A stretch of 25,176 bases of DNA from CAISIP01 sp038247175. GTDB lineage: Bacteria > Pseudomonadota > Gammaproteobacteria > Burkholderiales > Burkholderiaceae_C. Numbering within the stretch: the first letter of the stretch is position 1; each line of letters begins with the position of its first letter. Location of the stretch: contig JBBRVD010000035.1 in assembly GCA_038247175.1 (NCBI GenBank), forward strand, positions 1 to 25,176. The letters are read 5' to 3'. Below the pieces are notes generated by a model. That model was not told the origin of the DNA, searched no databases, and worked only from the letters and a program-made list of their open reading frames with translations. The position numbers and the translations under genes were made by a program. Shown one piece after another: positions 22,647 through 25,176 of this stretch.

Positions 22647-22664
22647 GGGATAATACCTTATCCC
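22647..22664. promoter_or_regulatory. Inverted repeat in the mreB-gatC divergent region
   Basis: GGGATAA-TACC-TTATCCC is a perfect 7-base inverted repeat with a 4-base centre. It contains -10-like hexamers on both strands (GATAAT on +, TATTAT on -), though good -35 partners at 17 bases are not seen. It could be a divergent promoter core, an operator, or a small hairpin in the gatC leader. Confidence 0.35.
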
Positions 22665-22733
22665 CTGCCTCCCAAATGACCAGGCAAGCGCCTTTTGGCC
22701 CGTTTTAAGCCTGCTTTCCCGCTAAATCCTGCC

Positions 22734-23033
22734 ATGTCCCTTACATCGTCCGACATCTCTCGCATCGCCAATCTCGCCCGCCTTGAGTTCGATGCGCCAG
22801 GCAGTGAGCGTATGCGCAGCCAATTGAACGCATTCTTCGACATCGTCCAGAAGATGCGCTCGGTCGACACCACCGGCATTCAGCCGCTGGCCCACCCATT
22901 TGAAACCATCGGTGACATCGCATTGCGCTTGCGCGATGATGTGGTGAGCGAACCGGACAACCGCGCGGCCAACCAACGCAACGCGCCCAGCGTCGAAGCC
23001 GGGCTGTTTCTGGTGCCCAAAGTCATCGAATAG
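22734..23033 (+). CDS. gatC: Asp/Glu-tRNA amidotransferase subunit C
   Basis: 99 residues, normal for GatC. I chose the ATG at 22734 (MSLTSSDISRIANLARLEF), the usual N-terminus; an upstream in-frame start at 22695 adds 13 residues without family support. The pattern IARLA(R)LEF at the start, HPFETIGDIALRLRDDVV in the middle (66-83), and NAPSVEAGLFLVPKVIE at the end matches the family. GatC wraps around GatA and GatB and stabilises the complex, which converts Glu-tRNA(Gln) and Asp-tRNA(Asn) into the amidated forms. No strong Shine-Dalgarno is visible. It is divergent from mreB and 122 bases upstream of gatA. Confidence 0.96.
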   Translation: MSLTSSDISRIANLARLEFDAPGSERMRSQLNAFFDIVQKMRSVDTTGIQPLAHPFETIGDIALRLRDDVVSEPDNRAANQRNAPSVEAGLFLVPKVIE

Positions 23034-23104
23034 ATCACCGGGCTGCCGATCCGGCATCGAGCCGGTCCCGGCGCGAGCGCGGTGGGTAGTCGAAACCAGC
23101 GGCA

Positions 23105-23113
23105 CCCCCCCCC
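23105..23113 (+). repeat. Run of nine cytosines upstream of gatA
   Basis: A C9 homopolymer lies 42 bases before the gatA start codon, in the gatC-gatA spacer. Such runs can vary in length during replication. It is non-coding here, so any effect would be on mRNA structure or on translation start. Confidence 0.7.
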
Positions 23114-23155
23114 GACCGGTACCACTTCCAACCGTTACCTTCAAACGACGCACGC

Positions 23156-24655
23156 ATGACACGCCTCGATTCCGAATTGCACGACCTGAGCCTGATCCAA
23201 CTGGCAGCGCAGCTGCGCCAGCGAACCGTCTCGGCGCAGGAAACCGCGCAGCACTTCCTGGCCCGTGCCAATGCCCACATCGACCTGGGTGTCTATCTCG
23301 CGCGCGACGAGGCGGTCACGCTGGCCCAGGCCAGGGCGTGCGACGACCGGCTGGCCAACGGCACGGCCGGCGCACTCGAAGGAGTGCCGCTGGCGCACAA
23401 GGATATTTTCGTGACCCGCGACTTCCCCAGCACGGCCGGCTCGCGCATGCTGTCCGGCTACCGCTCGCCATTTGACGCCACCGTCGTTGCGCAGCTGGCG
23501 CAGCAAGGGGCGGTGACGCTGGGAAAACTCAACTGCGATGAATTCGCGATGGGGTCGGCGAACGAAAACACCGCCATTGCCGCCGTGGGCCACGACAAGC
23601 CGAAGCCGGTTCGCAACCCCTGGAACCCCGCACACGTCCCCGGTGGTTCGTCAGGTGCCAGCGCCGCGGCCGTCGCGGCCCGGCTGATGCCGGCCAGCAC
23701 CGGCACTGACACCGGCGGCTCGATCCGCCAGCCGGCCTCGTTCTGCGGCATCACCGGCATCAAGCCGACCTACGGGCGCGCATCGCGTTACGGCATGATC
23801 GCGTTCGCCTCCAGCCTGGACCAGGCCGGCCCCATGGCGCGCAGCGCCGAGGACTGCGCCTTGCTGCTCAGCCACCTGTGTGGCCCGGACCCGGACCGCG
23901 ACTCGACCTCGCTCGACCTGCCACCGGAAGATTTCTCCCGCTCGCTGGGCGACTCCATCGACGGCCTGCGCATCGGTGTACCCGACGAGTTCTTCGGCGA
24001 CGGCGTGGCCGACGACGTGCGCCAGGCGGTCGATGCGGCACTGACGGAATACGAAAAACTCGGCGCGGTGCGCGTGCCGGTGTCGCTGCCGCGCACCGAA
24101 CTGGCGATTCCGGTGTACTACATCATTGCGCCGGCCGAGGCCTCGAGCAACCTGAGCCGTTTCGACGGCGTCAAGTTCGGCCACCGGGCGGCGCAGTTCA
24201 AGGACCTGGCCGACATGTACCGCAAGACCCGCTCCGAGGGTTTCGGCGCAGAGGTGCGCCGGCGCATCATGATCGGCACCTATGTGCTGTCGCATGGCTA
24301 CTACGACGCCTACTACCTGCAGGCCCAGAAGATACGGCGCATGTTGTCGGACGATTTCCAGCAAGCCTTCCGCACGTGCGACGTGATCGCCGGCCCGGTC
24401 GCACCGACGGTGGCCTGGCGCATCGGCGAAAAAAGCGACGACCCGCTGGCCAACTACCTGGCCGACATCTTCACGCTGCCCGCGTCGCTGGCCGGGTTGC
24501 CGGCGATGAGCCTGCCGGCCGGATTCGGCGCCGGTGGCATGCCGATCGGTCTTCAGCTGATGGGCAACTACCTGCAGGAGGGCCGGCTGCTGAACCTGGC
24601 GCACCGCTTTCAGCAGGTCACCGACTTCCACACCCGCAAACCCCAGGGGTATTGA
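23156..24655 (+). CDS. gatA: Asp/Glu-tRNA amidotransferase subunit A
   Basis: 499 residues, slightly longer than the usual 485 or so. The amidase-signature catalytic triad is complete: Lys82 in AHKDIF, the cis-serine Ser165 in GGSSGASAAAVAA, and nucleophile Ser189 in GTDTGGSIRQPA. The 24-residue spacing between the two serines matches known GatA proteins. The tail contains LPAMSLPAGFGAGGMPIGLQLMG split by family-conserved glycines (near 448-470). GatA hydrolyses glutamine and passes ammonia to GatB. The ATG at 23156 lacks a good Shine-Dalgarno. The stop lies 5 bases before gatB, so those two genes are probably translationally coupled. Confidence 0.97.
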   Translation: MTRLDSELHDLSLIQLAAQLRQRTVSAQETAQHFLARANAHIDLGVYLARDEAVTLAQARACDDRLANGTAGALEGVPLAHKDIFVTRDFPSTAGSRMLSGYRSPFDATVVAQLAQQGAVTLGKLNCDEFAMGSANENTAIAAVGHDKPKPVRNPWNPAHVPGGSSGASAAAVAARLMPASTGTDTGGSIRQPASFCGITGIKPTYGRASRYGMIAFASSLDQAGPMARSAEDCALLLSHLCGPDPDRDSTSLDLPPEDFSRSLGDSIDGLRIGVPDEFFGDGVADDVRQAVDAALTEYEKLGAVRVPVSLPRTELAIPVYYIIAPAEASSNLSRFDGVKFGHRAAQFKDLADMYRKTRSEGFGAEVRRRIMIGTYVLSHGYYDAYYLQAQKIRRMLSDDFQQAFRTCDVIAGPVAPTVAWRIGEKSDDPLANYLADIFTLPASLAGLPAMSLPAGFGAGGMPIGLQLMGNYLQEGRLLNLAHRFQQVTDFHTRKPQGY

Positions 24656-24660
24656 GCACC

Positions 24661-25176
<516 letters not shown>

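Overview
The window is GC-rich DNA from what looks like a betaproteobacterium of the order Burkholderiales. The evidence is the divergent gatCAB / mreB-mreC-mreD-mrdA arrangement, the Mla-type lipid-transport cluster with an ABC auxiliary lipoprotein, and the filamentous-haemagglutinin-like exoprotein with YDG repeats. Nearly all of it is coding. No tRNA, rRNA, CRISPR array, insertion sequence or prophage gene could be seen.

Positions 1-7544 (+): a three-gene two-partner-secretion operon. It holds the C-terminal 1475 or so residues of a very large repetitive exoprotein (start lies upstream), a periplasmic protein with two FecR-like domains, and the FhaC/ShlB-type outer-membrane transporter. 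The three genes overlap by exactly 10 bases at each junction, with nearly the same sequence. The likely working order is: exoprotein through Sec, then through the transporter to the surface, with the FecR-domain protein as a periplasmic accessory.

Positions 7561-10055: a convergent, exported glycine-zipper protein (-), then divergently a CorA-family divalent-cation transporter (+). The 317-base region between them contains several competing inverted repeats and a possible anti-Shine-Dalgarno element, the best candidate for an undescribed regulatory RNA in this window.

Positions 10083-13109: small soluble enzymes, namely a glutathione S-transferase, a dienelactone hydrolase and a 2-hydroxychromene-2-carboxylate-isomerase/DsbA-like protein (all -), and a divergent short-chain dehydrogenase (+). 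They could form a small aromatic or xenobiotic degradation group, but substrates cannot be read from sequence.

Positions 13156-17426 (-): a compact lipid-transport operon, MlaE-like permease (with STAS-like N-terminus), MlaF-like ATPase, MlaD-like MCE protein and ABC auxiliary lipoprotein, followed by an overlapping gene for a stand-alone cyclic-nucleotide-binding-domain protein. The 536 bases upstream hold no protein gene but do hold a series of hairpins ending in a strong + strand intrinsic terminator, so a small RNA is possible there.

Positions 17963-22535 (-): the rod-shape operon mreB, mreC, mreD, mrdA; rodA does not follow. Positions 22734-25176 (+): gatC, gatA and the start of gatB, the tRNA-dependent amidotransferase, cut by the window end.
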